A stretch of 43,264 nucleotides of DNA from Clostridiales bacterium. Lineage in GTDB: Bacteria > Bacillota > Clostridia > Oscillospirales > Oscillospiraceae. Where the stretch lies: assembly GCA_021201185.1 (NCBI GenBank), contig JAJQFJ010000053.1, forward strand, positions 1 to 43,264. Direction: 5' to 3'. Shown in pieces: positions 23,619 through 35,504 of this stretch; within the stretch, counting starts at the first letter, position 1, and each line of letters starts with the position of its first letter. Below the pieces are notes generated by a model. That model did not search any database, was not told the DNA's origin, and worked only from the letters and a program-made list of their open reading frames with translations. A program made the position numbers and the translations under genes.

Positions 23619-23656
23619 AATGCAGGAACGGTCTTTCCGTCCTGCATTTTGTATTT
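23619..23656 (+). terminator. Terminator of the MarR gene
   Basis: AATGCAGGAACGG pairs with CCGTCCTGCATT (one bulged A), followed by TTGTATTTTG. Confidence 0.8.
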
Positions 23657-23686
23657 TGAACTGTTTGTAAACGAACGAACTTCCGG

Positions 23687-23715
23687 TTGCTTTTCTGTAA
23701 AGAGGTTGCTATAAT
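23687..23715 (+). promoter_or_regulatory. Promoter of the V-ATPase operon
   Basis: TTGCTT (23687-23692), 17-base spacer and TATAAT (23710-23715), about 110 bases upstream of the first gene. Confidence 0.8.
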
Positions 23716-23827
23716 GAAGAATGTTCAATAGAATGGGTTATTAAATCGTCCCGGCCGGAGAGAAGCGGCTCCGGCGGACTGAACAGGGGACGAGTATGAA
23801 CAATCCAAACAGAAAGGCGGTGAGACG

Positions 23828-24141
23828 ATGTCTTTGGAAGCAGTCAAGCAGGTCACTCTGGCAGAGGAGCAGGGCCGGACGGAAAAAGCCCAGGCCGCTC
23901 AGGAGGCCAAAAGCCTGATCGCAGAGGCGGAGCGCGCCGGGCGGCAGGCTGTGCAGGATGCCCAGGCCGGGGGCGACGCCCTGGCAAAGCAGATGCTGGC
24001 CCAGGCGGAAGAAAACGCGGCGGGCGAGATCGCGCAGATCCGCGCCCAGGCCGCTGCGGACGCCGACGAGCTGCGCAGCAGGGCCGGGGGACGGCTTGAA
24101 GAAGCAGCGTCACTGATCGTAAGAAAGGTGGTGGATGCCTG

Positions 24142-24142
<1 letters not shown>
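23828..24142 (+). CDS. ntpF: V-type ATPase peripheral stalk subunit G/H (NtpF)
   Basis: A 104-residue, almost wholly helical protein rich in Ala, Glu, Gln and Arg with heptad character, as expected for the G/H-like partner that forms the peripheral stalk with subunit E. Position and length match the first gene of the Enterococcus ntp operon. The ATG is 5 to 7 bases after GGCGGTGAG. Its stop overlaps the ntpI start (TGATG). The sequence is low in information, so the call leans on context. Confidence 0.85.
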
Positions 24143-26563
<2,421 letters not shown>

Positions 26564-26594
26564 TGACCGCAGGAAAGGGAAAGGCGGGAAGACG

Positions 26595-27194
26595 ATGAAC
26601 GGAATTGATAAAATCACCCAGCGCATCGCCGGGGACGCCCGCCAGGAGGCGGAGGAGATCCTGGCCCAGGCCAGAACCCAGGCCGGTGAGATCTCCGCCC
26701 GTTATCAGGCCCAGGCGGAGCAGATCGCTCAGGACGCGAAGGCCCGGGGCGAGGCTGCCGCCGCCGAGCGGGAGAGCCGCCTGGTCAGCGCCGCCGAGCG
26801 GGAGGGCCGCCAGCAGCTGCTGTCTGCCAAGCAGGAGATGCTGGACAGGGCCTTTGACCTGGCCCTGGAGCGGCTGTGCAGCCTGCCGGAGAACGACTAT
26901 GTGGACCTGCTGGCGAAGCTGACGGTGTCTGCCGTCTCCACCGGCCGGGAGCAGCTCATCCTCTCCCAGACCGACCGGGCCCGCTACGGGGTCAAGGTGG
27001 CCACAAAAGCTAACCTGCTGCTGGCCAAGTCGGGCAAGGTCGGTCTGCTGACCCTGTCCCAGGAGTCCAGAGGCTTCCGGGGCGGCGTGATCCTGGCCGA
27101 CGGCGATGTGGAGATCAACTGCACCTTTGAGGCACTGGTCCGGGAGGCTCGGAGCAGTGTCTCCGGCGAGGTGGCCGGGGTGCTCTTTGCCTGA
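26595..27194 (+). CDS. ntpE: V-type ATPase peripheral stalk subunit E
   Basis: A 199-residue protein: a long N-terminal helix (about residues 1-90, rich in Ala, Gln and Glu, as in AQARTQAGEISARYQAQAEQ), then a globular C-terminal part containing RGFRGGVILADGDVEINCTF. The last segment is the conserved subunit E motif. It pairs with NtpF in the stalk. It lies 31 bases after ntpK with GGCGGGAAG as its ribosome site. Confidence 0.93.
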   Translation: MNGIDKITQRIAGDARQEAEEILAQARTQAGEISARYQAQAEQIAQDAKARGEAAAAERESRLVSAAEREGRQQLLSAKQEMLDRAFDLALERLCSLPENDYVDLLAKLTVSAVSTGREQLILSQTDRARYGVKVATKANLLLAKSGKVGLLTLSQESRGFRGGVILADGDVEINCTFEALVREARSSVSGEVAGVLFA

Positions 27195-27221
27195 GCCACT
27201 CCTGTATAAGGAGGGAACGAA

Positions 27222-28223
27222 TTGTCTAAAAAAATCAAGGATACCGACTATCTGTTCCTGTCCGCCCGTATCCGGGCGCTGGAGAACGGGCTGCTGACCC
27301 GATCCAGGATGGAGCGGATGCTGGAGGCCTCCACCAACGAGGAGGCGGCCAAGGTGCTGACGGAGTGCGGCTATGAGGAGCTGACCGTGGTGGATGTGGA
27401 CGCAGTCAACCGGATGCTGGCCCACGCCCGGGACGAGGTCATCGCCGACGTCACCCAGTTCGTGCCGGACCGCCGTCTGGTGGACGTGTTCAAAATCAAA
27501 TATGACTACCACAACGCCAAGGTCCTGCTCAAGAGCGAGGCCAGGGGAACGGACGCCAGCCGCCTTCTGGTGGACACCGGCCGGGTCCCCGGGGCAGCTC
27601 TGGCAAAGGCCCTGGCGGAGGGGGAGCTGAGTGATCTGCCCAAACCCCTGGCCCAGGCCATGCTGGAGGCCCGTGGGCTGCTGGCGTCCACAAAGGACCC
27701 GCAGCAGGCGGACTTCCTGCTGGACCAGGCCTACTTCCGGGAGATGGCGGACATGGCGGCGGAGACCGGCTCCTCCTTCCTGGAGGGGTACGTGGCCCTG
27801 ATGGTGGACGCCGCCAACCTGCGCAGCCTGGTCCGGGTGCGCCGGATGGGAAAGGACAGCGACTTCTTAAAGACCGTCCTCTTCCGGGGAGGCAGCGTCC
27901 CTCCGGAGCGGGTGACGGCGGCGGCAGACGGCTCCGCCAAGCTGGAGCAGATCTACGGCTCCGGCCTGCTGGCGGAGGCCGCTGCCCTGGGGCAGACCGC
28001 CGCCCAGGGGGGCAGTCTCACCGCCTTCGAGAAGGCCTGCGACAACGCCCAGGCGGCCTATCTCTCCACCGCCCGGCAGGTGGCCTTTGGAGAGCAGCCG
28101 GTCATCGCCTATCTGGCGGCCCGGGACAACGAGTTTACCGCCATCCGTATTATTATGACCGGTCGTCTGGCGGGCCTGCCCGTCAGCGTCATCCAGGAAA
28201 GGCTGCGTGATGTCTATGTATAA
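27222..28223 (+). CDS. ntpC: V-type ATPase subunit C (central socket, d-like)
   Basis: A 333-residue helical protein that links the rotor shaft to the proteolipid ring. KIKYDYHNAKVLLKS and the C-terminal RDNEFTAIRIIMTGRLAGLP are typical of AtpC/NtpC. The start codon is TTG at 27222, 6 bases after AAGGAGGG; no ATG is available at the family's N-terminus (DTDYLFLSARIRALE). Its 3' end overlaps the next gene. Confidence 0.93.
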   Translation: MSKKIKDTDYLFLSARIRALENGLLTRSRMERMLEASTNEEAAKVLTECGYEELTVVDVDAVNRMLAHARDEVIADVTQFVPDRRLVDVFKIKYDYHNAKVLLKSEARGTDASRLLVDTGRVPGAALAKALAEGELSDLPKPLAQAMLEARGLLASTKDPQQADFLLDQAYFREMADMAAETGSSFLEGYVALMVDAANLRSLVRVRRMGKDSDFLKTVLFRGGSVPPERVTAAADGSAKLEQIYGSGLLAEAAALGQTAAQGGSLTAFEKACDNAQAAYLSTARQVAFGEQPVIAYLAARDNEFTAIRIIMTGRLAGLPVSVIQERLRDVYV

Positions 28224-28527
28224 GATCGCCGTACTGGGGGACCGGGAGAGCGTTCTGGGCTTCCAGGCGCTGGGTCTGGACGTCCACACCGCCGAGACGG
28301 TGGAGGCCGCCAAAAAGACCCTCCACCAGCTGGCAAGGGACGGGGAGACCGCCATTATCTACCTGACGGAGCAGCTCGCCGTCCAGATGCAGGACGAGAT
28401 CAACCGATATAAGGACGAGGTCATGCCGGCCATCATCCTCATCCCCGGCAAGGACGGCTCTCTGGGCATCGGGATGCAGAACATCACCGATTCCGTGGAG
28501 CGGGCCGTGGGAGCCGACATATTATAA
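28210..28527 (+). CDS. ntpG: V-type ATPase subunit F (NtpG)
   Basis: A 105-residue Rossmann-like rotor subunit. YKIAVLGDRESVLGFQALG and IYLTEQLA are family-typical. It overlaps the end of ntpC by 14 bases. An in-frame GTG at 28207 is possible, but the ATG at 28210 is better spaced from AGGAAAGG. Some schemes call this subunit AtpF. The 60 bases after it hold a small hairpin (GCCGGG/CCCGGC) before ntpA. Confidence 0.92.
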   Translation: MSMYKIAVLGDRESVLGFQALGLDVHTAETVEAAKKTLHQLARDGETAIIYLTEQLAVQMQDEINRYKDEVMPAIILIPGKDGSLGIGMQNITDSVERAVGADIL

Positions 28528-28587
28528 CGAAGGGAGCCGGGGGACCCCGTTTCCCGGCGAACCGATAAGAAAGAAGGTAGAAAACCT

Positions 28588-30357
28588 ATGGGCAAGATCG
28601 TCAAGGTGTCCGGCCCGCTGGTGGTCGCCACCGGCATGGCGGACGCCAATATGTCCGACGTGGTCCGTGTGGGTGAGCAGCGGCTGATCGGCGAGATCCT
28701 GAACATGGAGGGGGATTCCGCCTCCATCCAGGTCTATGAGGAGACCTCCGGCGTCGGGCCGGGGGCAGAGGTGGTCACCACCGGCACCCCCCTGTCCGTG
28801 GAGCTGGGTCCCGGTCTGCTGGAGAATATCTATGACGGCATCCAGCGCCCGCTGGAAGGCATTATGAAGGTCTGCGGCCACAACATCCGCCGCGGAGTGG
28901 AGGTCCCCGCCCTGGACCGGGAAAAGAAGTGGGACTTTGTCGCCACCGCCAGGGTGGGCGACCGGGTCGTGGGCGGCGACATCATCGGCACCGTCCAGGA
29001 GACCGCCTCCACCGAGCACCGCATCATGGTGCCCGTCAAGCTCAGCGGTAAGATCGTCTCCATCTCCTCCGGCTCCTACACGGTGCTGGACACCGTGGCC
29101 GTGCTGGAGACCGCCGACGGCGAGCGGGTCAACCTGACCATGATGCAGAAGTGGCCCGTCCGTGTGGGCCGCCCCTACAAGAAGAAATATCCCCCCAGAG
29201 TGCCTCTCTGCTCCGGACAGCGGGTCATCGACACCCTGTTCCCGGTGGCAAAGGGAGGTACCGCCGCCGTCCCCGGCCCCTTCGGCTCCGGCAAGACGGT
29301 GGTGCAGCACGCCCTGGCCAAGTGGTCCGACGTGGACATCGTGGTCTACATCGGCTGCGGCGAGCGTGGCAACGAGATGACCGACGTGCTCCGGGAGTTC
29401 CCCGAGCTCATCGACCCCCGCACCGGGGAGACGCTGATGAAGCGGACGGTGCTCATCGCCAACACCTCCGATATGCCGGTGGCCGCCCGTGAGGCGTCCA
29501 TCTACACCGGCATCACCATCGCCGAGTACTTCCGCGACATGGGCTACGACGTGGCCGTCATCGCCGACTCCACCTCCCGCTGGGCCGAGGCCCTCCGCGA
29601 GATGTCCGGCCGTCTGGAGGAGATGCCCGGCGAGGAGGGCTATCCCGCCTACCTGACCTCCCGTCTGGCCCAGTTCTACGAGCGGGCGGGCATGGTCTCC
29701 TGCCTGGGCGGGGAGGAGGACCGCCGGGGCTCGCTGACCGCCGTGGGCGCCGTGTCCCCTCCGGGCGGCGATCTGTCCGAGCCGGTGTCCCAGGCCACCA
29801 TGCGTATCGTCAAGGTGTTCTGGTCCCTGGACTCCTCTCTGGCCTATCGCCGTCACTTCCCGGCCATCAACTGGCTCAATTCCTACAGCCTTTATCTGGA
29901 CTCCCTGAAGCCCTGGTTTGACGAGCATCTGGGACCCCAGTTCATGCGCCGCCGGGAGCGGGCCATGGCTCTGCTCCAGGAGGAGTCCAGCCTGAACGAG
30001 ATCGTCCAGCTGGTGGGCAAGGATTCCCTGTCCCCCAACGACCAGCTCACCCTGGAGGTGGCCAAGATGATCCGGGAGGACTTCCTCCAGCAGAACGCCT
30101 TTGTGGACATCGACTCCTTCTCCGAGTACAAGCGTCAGGACCTGATGCTGGGATTGATTTTGGACTATGAGACCCTGTGCCGGGCCGCCCTGGAGAAGCA
30201 TGCCGACCTGAACGAGCTGTTCGAGATCGACGCCCGGGTGGGCATCGGCCGGGCCAAGACGGTGAACCCCGACCAGTATGAGGAGGTCTACGCCCGGATT
30301 CGCAGCGATATGGAGGCCCAGATCACCGCCATCGCAGAGAAGGGAGAGGAGTACTGA
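28588..30357 (+). CDS. ntpA: V-type ATPase catalytic subunit A
   Basis: A 589-residue catalytic subunit. Walker A is [10 protein letters not shown] with Lys236, followed by the catalytic [11 protein letters not shown] region and [20 protein letters not shown]. The extra non-homologous insertion typical of V-type A subunits lies before the P-loop. The length is normal. AAGAAGG precedes the ATG. Its stop overlaps the start of ntpB (TGATG). Confidence 0.98.
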   Translation: MGKIVKVSGPLVVATGMADANMSDVVRVGEQRLIGEILNMEGDSASIQVYEETSGVGPGAEVVTTGTPLSVELGPGLLENIYDGIQRPLEGIMKVCGHNIRRGVEVPALDREKKWDFVATARVGDRVVGGDIIGTVQETASTEHRIMVPVKLSGKIVSISSGSYTVLDTVAVLETADGERVNLTMMQKWPVRVGRPYKKKYPPRVPLCSGQRVIDTLFPVAKGGTAAVPGPFGSGKTVVQHALAKWSDVDIVVYIGCGERGNEMTDVLREFPELIDPRTGETLMKRTVLIANTSDMPVAAREASIYTGITIAEYFRDMGYDVAVIADSTSRWAEALREMSGRLEEMPGEEGYPAYLTSRLAQFYERAGMVSCLGGEEDRRGSLTAVGAVSPPGGDLSEPVSQATMRIVKVFWSLDSSLAYRRHFPAINWLNSYSLYLDSLKPWFDEHLGPQFMRRRERAMALLQEESSLNEIVQLVGKDSLSPNDQLTLEVAKMIREDFLQQNAFVDIDSFSEYKRQDLMLGLILDYETLCRAALEKHADLNELFEIDARVGIGRAKTVNPDQYEEVYARIRSDMEAQITAIAEKGEEY

Positions 30358-31739
30358 TGATCAAGGAATATAAGACGATCAGTGAGATCTCCGGCCCGCT
30401 GATGGTGGTGCGCCGGGTAGAGGGCGTCACCTATGACGAGCTGGTGGAGATCGCTCTGCCCGACGGGGAGCGCCGCCGGGGCAAGGTGCTGGAGGTCAAC
30501 GGCGACAGGGCCGTGGTCCAGCTCTTCGAGCCCTCCGCCGGCATCAACCTGGCCCAGTCCAAGGTCCGCTTCCTGGGCCATTCCCTGGAGCTGGGGGTGT
30601 CCGAGGATATGCTGGGGCGGGTGTTCTCCGGCATGGGCGAGCCCATCGACGACGGCCCCGCCATCCTCCCGGAGGAGTACAAGGACATCAACGGCCTTGC
30701 CATGAACCCCGCCGCCCGGGACTACCCCAACGAGTTCATTCAGACCGGCATTTCCGCCATCGACGGACTGAACACTCTGGTCCGTGGACAGAAGCTGCCC
30801 ATCTTCTCCTGCTCCGGCCTGCCCCACAACCAGCTGGCGGCCCAGATCGCCCGGCAGGCCAAGGTGCTGGACGACTCCTCCAAGTTCGCCGTGGTCTTTG
30901 CCGCCATCGGCATCACCTTCGAGGAATCGGAGTACTTCGTCCAGGAGTTCCGGCGCACCGGCGCCATCGACCGGGCGGTGATGTTCGTCAACCTGGCCAA
31001 CGACCCCGCCGTGGAGCGTATCTCCACCCCCCGTATGGCCCTGACCGCCGCAGAGTATCTGGCCTTTGAGAAGGACATGCACGTGCTGGTCATTCTGACC
31101 GACATCACCAACTATGCCGAGGCCCTGCGGGAGATTTCCGCCGCCAAGAAGGAGGTCCCCGGCCGCCGCGGCTATCCCGGCTATCTGTACACCGACCTTG
31201 CCACCATGTACGAGCGGGCGGGCCGTCAGCAGGGCAAGCCCGGCTCCATCACCATGATACCCATCCTCACCATGCCCGAGGACGACAAGACCCACCCCAT
31301 CCCCGACCTGACGGGGTACATCACCGAGGGCCAGGTCATCCTGTCCCGGGAGCTGTACCGGAAGAACGTGATGCCCCCCATCGACGTGCTGCCCTCCCTG
31401 TCCCGTCTGAAGGACAAGGGCATCGGCGCAGGCAAGACCCGTGAGGACCACTCCGGCACCATGAACCAGCTGTTCGCCGCCTATGCCACCGGCAAGGAGA
31501 ACAAGGAGCTCATGTCCATCCTGGGCGAGGCGGCCCTGACCAAGACCGACCTGCTCTACGCCAAATTCGCCGACGAGTTCGAGCGCCGCTATGTCTCCCA
31601 GGGTTCGGACGAAAACCGCTCCATTGAGGAGACCCTGGACCTGGGCTGGGAGCTGCTGAGCATCCTGCCCAAGACCGAGCTGAAGCGGATCAGGCCGGAG
31701 TATATCGACAAGTACCTGCCCAAACAGGACCAGCAGTAA
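30357..31739 (+). CDS. ntpB: V-type ATPase regulatory subunit B
   Basis: A 460-residue non-catalytic partner of subunit A. It aligns in character with the family ([33 protein letters not shown]) and lacks a Walker A motif, as expected. The ending [19 protein letters not shown] is typical. It is translationally coupled to ntpA by a one-base overlap. Confidence 0.98.
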   Translation: MIKEYKTISEISGPLMVVRRVEGVTYDELVEIALPDGERRRGKVLEVNGDRAVVQLFEPSAGINLAQSKVRFLGHSLELGVSEDMLGRVFSGMGEPIDDGPAILPEEYKDINGLAMNPAARDYPNEFIQTGISAIDGLNTLVRGQKLPIFSCSGLPHNQLAAQIARQAKVLDDSSKFAVVFAAIGITFEESEYFVQEFRRTGAIDRAVMFVNLANDPAVERISTPRMALTAAEYLAFEKDMHVLVILTDITNYAEALREISAAKKEVPGRRGYPGYLYTDLATMYERAGRQQGKPGSITMIPILTMPEDDKTHPIPDLTGYITEGQVILSRELYRKNVMPPIDVLPSLSRLKDKGIGAGKTREDHSGTMNQLFAAYATGKENKELMSILGEAALTKTDLLYAKFADEFERRYVSQGSDENRSIEETLDLGWELLSILPKTELKRIRPEYIDKYLPKQDQQ

Positions 31740-31754
31740 GGGAGGGATCGCAGG

Positions 31755-32456
31755 ATGCCTGCCACCACAGTCAACGCCACCCGCATGGAGCTGACCCGGC
31801 TGAAAAAGAAGCTGGCCACCTCCACCCGGGGCCACAAGCTGCTCAAGGACAAGCGGGACGAGATGATGAAGCAGTTTCTGGAGATGGTGCGGGAGAACCG
31901 CGCCCTCCGGAAGCGCGTGGAGGAGGGGATGATCCGGGCCTACGGCTCCTTCACCGTGGCCTCCGCCCTCATGTCCTCCGAGATGCTGGAGCAGTCCCTG
32001 CTCTATCCCAAGCAGAGCGTGGAGCTGGACATGAAGTACCAGAACATCATGGGGGTGAACACCCCGGTCTACCAGTTCTCCACCCGGAGCGACGCCAGCG
32101 GGGGAGATATCTACCCCTACGGCTTCGCCACCACCAGTGGCGAGCTGGACGGGGCGGTGGACGCCCTGTCCTCCGTGTTCCAGGATATGCTCCGCCTGGC
32201 CCAGATCGAGAAGGCCACCCAGCTGCTGGCGGAGGAGATCGAAAAGACCCGCCGCCGGGTAAACGCCCTGGAGTATGTGGTCATCCCGGAATGTCAGGAG
32301 AACATCAAGTATATCACCATGAAGCTGTCGGAGAACGAGCGGAACAACACCATTCGCCTGATGAAGGTGAAGGACATGATGCTGGCCGAGTCCCTGGAGG
32401 AGAAGCGACAGGAGACCGCCAGGGCCCTGAAGCTGTTCGACAGTCCGACGCAATAA
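31755..32456 (+). CDS. ntpD: V-type ATPase central rotor subunit D
   Basis: A 233-residue coiled-coil shaft protein. The N-terminal PTRMELTRLKKKL-like segment (here NATRMELTRLKKKL), the middle GFATTSGELDGAV and the C-terminal RRRVNALEYVVIPECQENI are classic subunit D. It is the last gene of the operon; no ntpH or ntpJ follows. GGAGGG precedes the ATG by 8 bases. Confidence 0.96.
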   Translation: MPATTVNATRMELTRLKKKLATSTRGHKLLKDKRDEMMKQFLEMVRENRALRKRVEEGMIRAYGSFTVASALMSSEMLEQSLLYPKQSVELDMKYQNIMGVNTPVYQFSTRSDASGGDIYPYGFATTSGELDGAVDALSSVFQDMLRLAQIEKATQLLAEEIEKTRRRVNALEYVVIPECQENIKYITMKLSENERNNTIRLMKVKDMMLAESLEEKRQETARALKLFDSPTQ

Positions 32457-32487
32457 CCGAACATGCCGGACAGATTTGTCCGCCCGG

Positions 32488-32518
32488 ATCGGGGTCAGGT
32501 CGTATGCCTGGCCCCGAT
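32488..32518. terminator. Hairpin between ntpD and the convergent gene
   Basis: ATCGGGGTCAGG pairs with CCTGGCCCCGAT. The T content after it is weak, so termination is uncertain. It overlaps the last codons of the convergent gene at 32495. Confidence 0.5.
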
Positions 32519-33136
32519 TCGTTCCGTACTGCCCCGGAGACGCGTCTGAAGGCGCTTTCCCATGGGGTGCGGGCTCCTTTCCCCCCGGAAGCTCTGACCC
32601 GTCTTACAGACAAACACATCCCCTCTGGTGGGGCGGTCGGCCCGGCGTGGGGCCGACGCGGTGGGGCCGCCCTTCTCTCCTGCGGCAGCAGGGAGAAGCC
32701 CGGTTTCGGCTTCGGCTTCGGCTTCGGTTTTGGTTTTGGTTTTGGTTTCGGCTTTGGTTTCGGTTTGGCCATTTTTGCTATCCGATCGCATGGCATTGCT
32801 ATCCGATCGCATGGCGTTGCTATCCGATCGCATGGCGTTGCTATCCGATCGCATGGCATTGGCATCCGGAGAGGCAGAGATACCCCACCTGGCCTCCGCC
32901 CCCTTTTTCCCGGCCTCGGAGCGCTTGCGCTGCAGGTCCGCAAAGCCTTCCCGGAACCGGTCCTCCCGATTCATCACCCGGCGGGTGTAGAACCGCAGAT
33001 TGCCCTCCGGCCGGATGGGCTCCCCCTCCATGCTGTATCGGAGCAGCACCCGGCACAGTCTGCCAAATTCCTCGTCGGACAGGGCCTCCATCTCCTCCAG
33101 ATACTCATAGGGGAGGGCCACAAAGTTCCTCGTCAT
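32495..33136 (-). CDS. DUF6291-like repeat protein, function unknown
   Basis: A 213-residue protein. Residues 1-85 (FVALPYEYLEEMEALSDEEF, then RLCRVLLRYSMEG) resemble a small helical domain I associate with DUF6291 genes of gut Firmicutes and their phages. Residues 92-119 are four heptads of (S/A)NAMRSD, then a TKTKTK/EAEAEAE tract (128-144), then a basic tail that I cannot place. All repeat units are multiples of three bases, so changes in copy number keep frame. I chose the ATG at 33136, with AGGAGCGGAGAG upstream; an earlier in-frame start at 33190 overlaps the -10 box. Its promoter spacer carries a LexA-like box. The family name is from memory. Confidence 0.6.
   Translation of the reverse strand: MTRNFVALPYEYLEEMEALSDEEFGRLCRVLLRYSMEGEPIRPEGNLRFYTRRVMNREDRFREGFADLQRKRSEAGKKGAEARWGISASPDANAMRSDSNAMRSDSNAMRSDSNAMRSDSKNGQTETKAETKTKTKTEAEAEAETGLLPAAAGEKGGPTASAPRRADRPTRGDVFVCKTGQSFRGERSPHPMGKRLQTRLRGSTERIGARHTT
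32702..32768. repeat. Hexanucleotide tract (GGCTTC/GGTTTT type)
   Basis: Eleven or so six-base units on the plus strand varying between GGCTTC, GGTTTC, GGTTTT and GGCTTT. On the coding (minus) strand they encode alternating Lys-Thr and Glu-Ala. Confidence 0.9.
32777..32860. repeat. Four tandem 21-base repeats, iteron-like
   Basis: Four 21-base units starting at 32777, 32798, 32819 and 32840, identical except for one A/G position. Each contains CCGATCG, with the palindrome CGATCG. A decayed fifth unit begins at 32861. They encode the NAMRSD heptads on the minus strand. Confidence 0.95.
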
Positions 33137-33178
33137 CTCTCTCCGCTCCTTCCAATGCGCACGGTTTCTCCTGCCAAT

Positions 33179-33207
33179 AGTATAGTACAAATGTTCTATT
33201 TGGTCAA
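33179..33207 (-). promoter_or_regulatory. Promoter of the DUF6291-like gene with a LexA-like box
   Basis: TTGACC (33202-33207), 17-base spacer and TATACT (33179-33184). The spacer contains GTACAAATGTTC (33185-33196, plus strand), one base from the GAAC-N4-GTTC core of Firmicute SOS boxes. Confidence 0.75.
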
Positions 33208-33287
33208 TGCAATAATCCGGTTTTTTCGAGGAGGAGCTGCCGCCTCAGCAGGAGGCCCTGGCAGGCGACAAATGAACAAATGAAAGT

Positions 33288-33324
33288 GCCCGGCCCCTGG
33301 GAGAACCTTCCCCCGGGGCCGGGC
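33288..33324 (-). terminator. Terminator of the Sel1-repeat gene
   Basis: GCCCGGCCCC pairs with GGGGCCGGGC, about 50 bases past the Sel1 gene stop. The T run is interrupted (ACTTTCATTTG). Confidence 0.6.
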
Positions 33325-33372
33325 TGTTTGCGTTTCTGTTGGTGCTGCTTTGACGGTCAGACGGTCTGCCCG

Positions 33373-35259
33373 TTAAGGCCGGAAGGATTTATTCTTTATA
33401 AAAACCTTGGCCTTCTCCATCCCGTTATTTGCCGCCTTCTCCATCCAGTCTCTTGCTTTGAAATAATCCGGGCTTTTCAGCGCTTCGCCGTTGTAGTACA
33501 GGATGGCCAGGTTATACTGGGCATACACATTTCCAGACTCCGCGGCGCGTTTCAGCCAGTAAACCGCCTGTTTGTAGGTATCTCCCGAGAGGTATTTACC
33601 ATTTTGCGCGTAGCACATTCCCAGGGCATACTCTGCGTCGTGATCGCCCTCCTGTGCCGGCTTTTTATACCAGTGCATCGCCATCTCACGGCTGGGACAC
33701 GAACCCTTGGCCTCGCAGCAGCTTCCAAAACGGTACTGCGCCCTTGTATGGCCCAGGTTTGCGGCCTTCCGGAACCAATACTCGCTCTGCGCCGCGTCCT
33801 TTTCCACCCCAAAGCCCTCGTAGTAGCATTCCCCCAAACGGTACTGCGCTTCCGCGTACCCCTGCCTGGCCGCCAGTTCATACCAGCGGACGGCGTCCTG
33901 CTGGGTAGAGTGACTGAGGGACATCTCTCCCAGATAATACTGCGCCTTTGCATGACCTGCCTCGGCAGCGTCGAAAAAGCACGCCGCGGCGTTCATGGAA
34001 CGCCCGCCGTTAGCATAATGCTTCCCCTCCTCAAAGGTTTGGATCGCCTTTAGATATTGTTCCGCCTTTGCACAGCCACGGCTGGACGCCTTTTTGAGCC
34101 AGGCCTCCGCCTTTTTCCTGTTCTCCTTCACCCCTCTGCCCAGGTCGTAGCAGACGCCGAGGTCATACTGGGCCTGTGCGTCGCCCCGCTTGGCAGCCCG
34201 TTCGAAATCGTCGAAGTCGGTCATGTCCTTCAGAAAATCCAGATTCTCCGCCGCCTTTTCATGGCCCAGCCGGGCGGCCTTTGCGTACCAGCTGGCCGCC
34301 AGCTTTTTGTTTGCGGAGATGTACTCGCTGTCATATTCGTACACTCTGCCCAGGAAAAACATGGCCTGCGCATTTCCCTGGTCTGCGGACTTCTTCCACC
34401 ACCGGATGGCCGTTCCGTTATCGTTTCGTGATGATTTCGCGATAAATATGTCAGAAAACTCCGGATATTCCAACTGCTCGCAGAAGCTGGCGCCATACCA
34501 GCACTGGGCCGCCGAATGTCCCTGCCTGGCGGCCTTCTCATACAGGGAGACAGCCTGTGACGCAGACTGTTTTACGCCCAGGCCGTACCGGTGGCAGTTG
34601 ACCAGCCAGAACTGTCCGTCCGCAGAGCCGCGGTTGGCGGCCAGCTCAAAATAATAGGCCGCCTTTCCGTATTCCCTGTTGGTATACGCCGCCATACCGG
34701 TCTGGTACTGCTCCTTCACGGAGAGGGACGCGTCCGGGTTTTTCCCGGCGGCCATGGCCTTGGCAGTGTAATAGATCTTGGGAAGATATTCCGCCTCCTC
34801 GTCTTCTTCGGCGCTGATGGCAGCTGCGGTATACAAAAGCGCCTTCAGGCCTGGGATGTCCTTTTCTTCCGGCACGAACACCGTGACATCGCGGCCCCTG
34901 TTGTATGCAACAACGCAAAACGTCCCGAATTTGTCGCGCGCCTCTGTCTCCTGATTTGTTGCCATTCTCACATCGAGAATCCCCTCCAGGGGGATGTATC
35001 CGTCGTTCATGCCGCCAGAGCGGTTATAAGTGTAAAAGCTGCGGTTGAACAGCCTCGAACAGGTCAACACATACGCGTTCTGGTCGTTCCTGGAAGCGGA
35101 CTTGTCGTAAAAAGCGTATATGCCCTCTCTCTCCGCCTTGTAGTGGACAGACGCTTCTTTAATGACGCTTTCCTTGACCTCGCCCACTGGCTTCATATTC
35201 CAGCCCGCTCTGTTGGCAGCGTCCATCATCTGTTTCAGTGAATTCTCCGATAATCCCAT
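33373..35259 (-). CDS. Large Sel1-repeat (TPR-like) protein with unknown N-terminal domain
   Basis: A 628-residue soluble protein. From about residue 183 to 620 it is a solenoid of roughly eleven Sel1-like repeats of about 36 residues (pattern AxxGxAxAQYxLGxCYxxGxGVxxD...A..W..KAA), a scaffold for protein binding. Residues 1-155 are not Sel1. They look like a compact alpha/beta domain (AFYDKSASRNDQ, GYIPLEGILDVRM, VTVFVPEEKDIPGLKALLY), possibly PH-like, that I do not recognise. There is no signal peptide or membrane segment. The ATG at 35259 has AGGAGGGG upstream. It is a single gene with its own promoter. Its partner and process are unknown. Confidence 0.85.
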   Translation of the reverse strand: MGLSENSLKQMMDAANRAGWNMKPVGEVKESVIKEASVHYKAEREGIYAFYDKSASRNDQNAYVLTCSRLFNRSFYTYNRSGGMNDGYIPLEGILDVRMATNQETEARDKFGTFCVVAYNRGRDVTVFVPEEKDIPGLKALLYTAAAISAEEDEEAEYLPKIYYTAKAMAAGKNPDASLSVKEQYQTGMAAYTNREYGKAAYYFELAANRGSADGQFWLVNCHRYGLGVKQSASQAVSLYEKAARQGHSAAQCWYGASFCEQLEYPEFSDIFIAKSSRNDNGTAIRWWKKSADQGNAQAMFFLGRVYEYDSEYISANKKLAASWYAKAARLGHEKAAENLDFLKDMTDFDDFERAAKRGDAQAQYDLGVCYDLGRGVKENRKKAEAWLKKASSRGCAKAEQYLKAIQTFEEGKHYANGGRSMNAAACFFDAAEAGHAKAQYYLGEMSLSHSTQQDAVRWYELAARQGYAEAQYRLGECYYEGFGVEKDAAQSEYWFRKAANLGHTRAQYRFGSCCEAKGSCPSREMAMHWYKKPAQEGDHDAEYALGMCYAQNGKYLSGDTYKQAVYWLKRAAESGNVYAQYNLAILYYNGEALKSPDYFKARDWMEKAANNGMEKAKVFIKNKSFRP

Positions 35260-35347
35260 CTTTGTTCCCCTCCTGTATGTGTTTCTCTCTGTACTGCGTC
35301 CGGATGCGTCCGCATACGATTCCATATCCGGTCAGCCCGATATCTTT

Positions 35348-35376
35348 ATTATACACGATGAATTGCCCGGCGACAA
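35348..35376 (-). promoter_or_regulatory. Promoter of the Sel1-repeat gene
   Basis: TTGTCG (35371-35376), 17-base spacer and TATAAT (35348-35353), about 90 bases before the start. Confidence 0.7.
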
Positions 35377-35436
35377 GGCAGAAAACCGGATTTTTTGAGA
35401 AAAACAGAGGACGGGGGCGGCCACGGGGCCCGGCGC

Positions 35437-35490
35437 AAAAACAGCCCGACAGGCCGCCACGGAAGCTCCATGGCCAGCCTGCCGGGCTGT
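35437..35490 (-). terminator. Terminator of the decarboxylase-cupin gene
   Basis: CAGCCCGGCAGGC pairs with GCCTGTCGGGCTG on the minus strand around a long loop, then five Ts. Confidence 0.85.
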
Positions 35491-35504
35491 AGTACGTTAC
35501 TCGT

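Noticed and set aside
30288..32453. 721-codon minus-strand open frame across ntpB and ntpD
   Set aside because: Antisense shadow of conserved genes with no ribosome site.
32777..32860. Possible CRISPR array
   Set aside because: The 21-base units are directly adjacent with no spacers and lie inside a coding frame.
35260..35325. Longer N-terminus of the Sel1 protein starting at 35325
   Set aside because: The added residues look non-coding and the ATG at 35259 has a strong AGGAGGGG.
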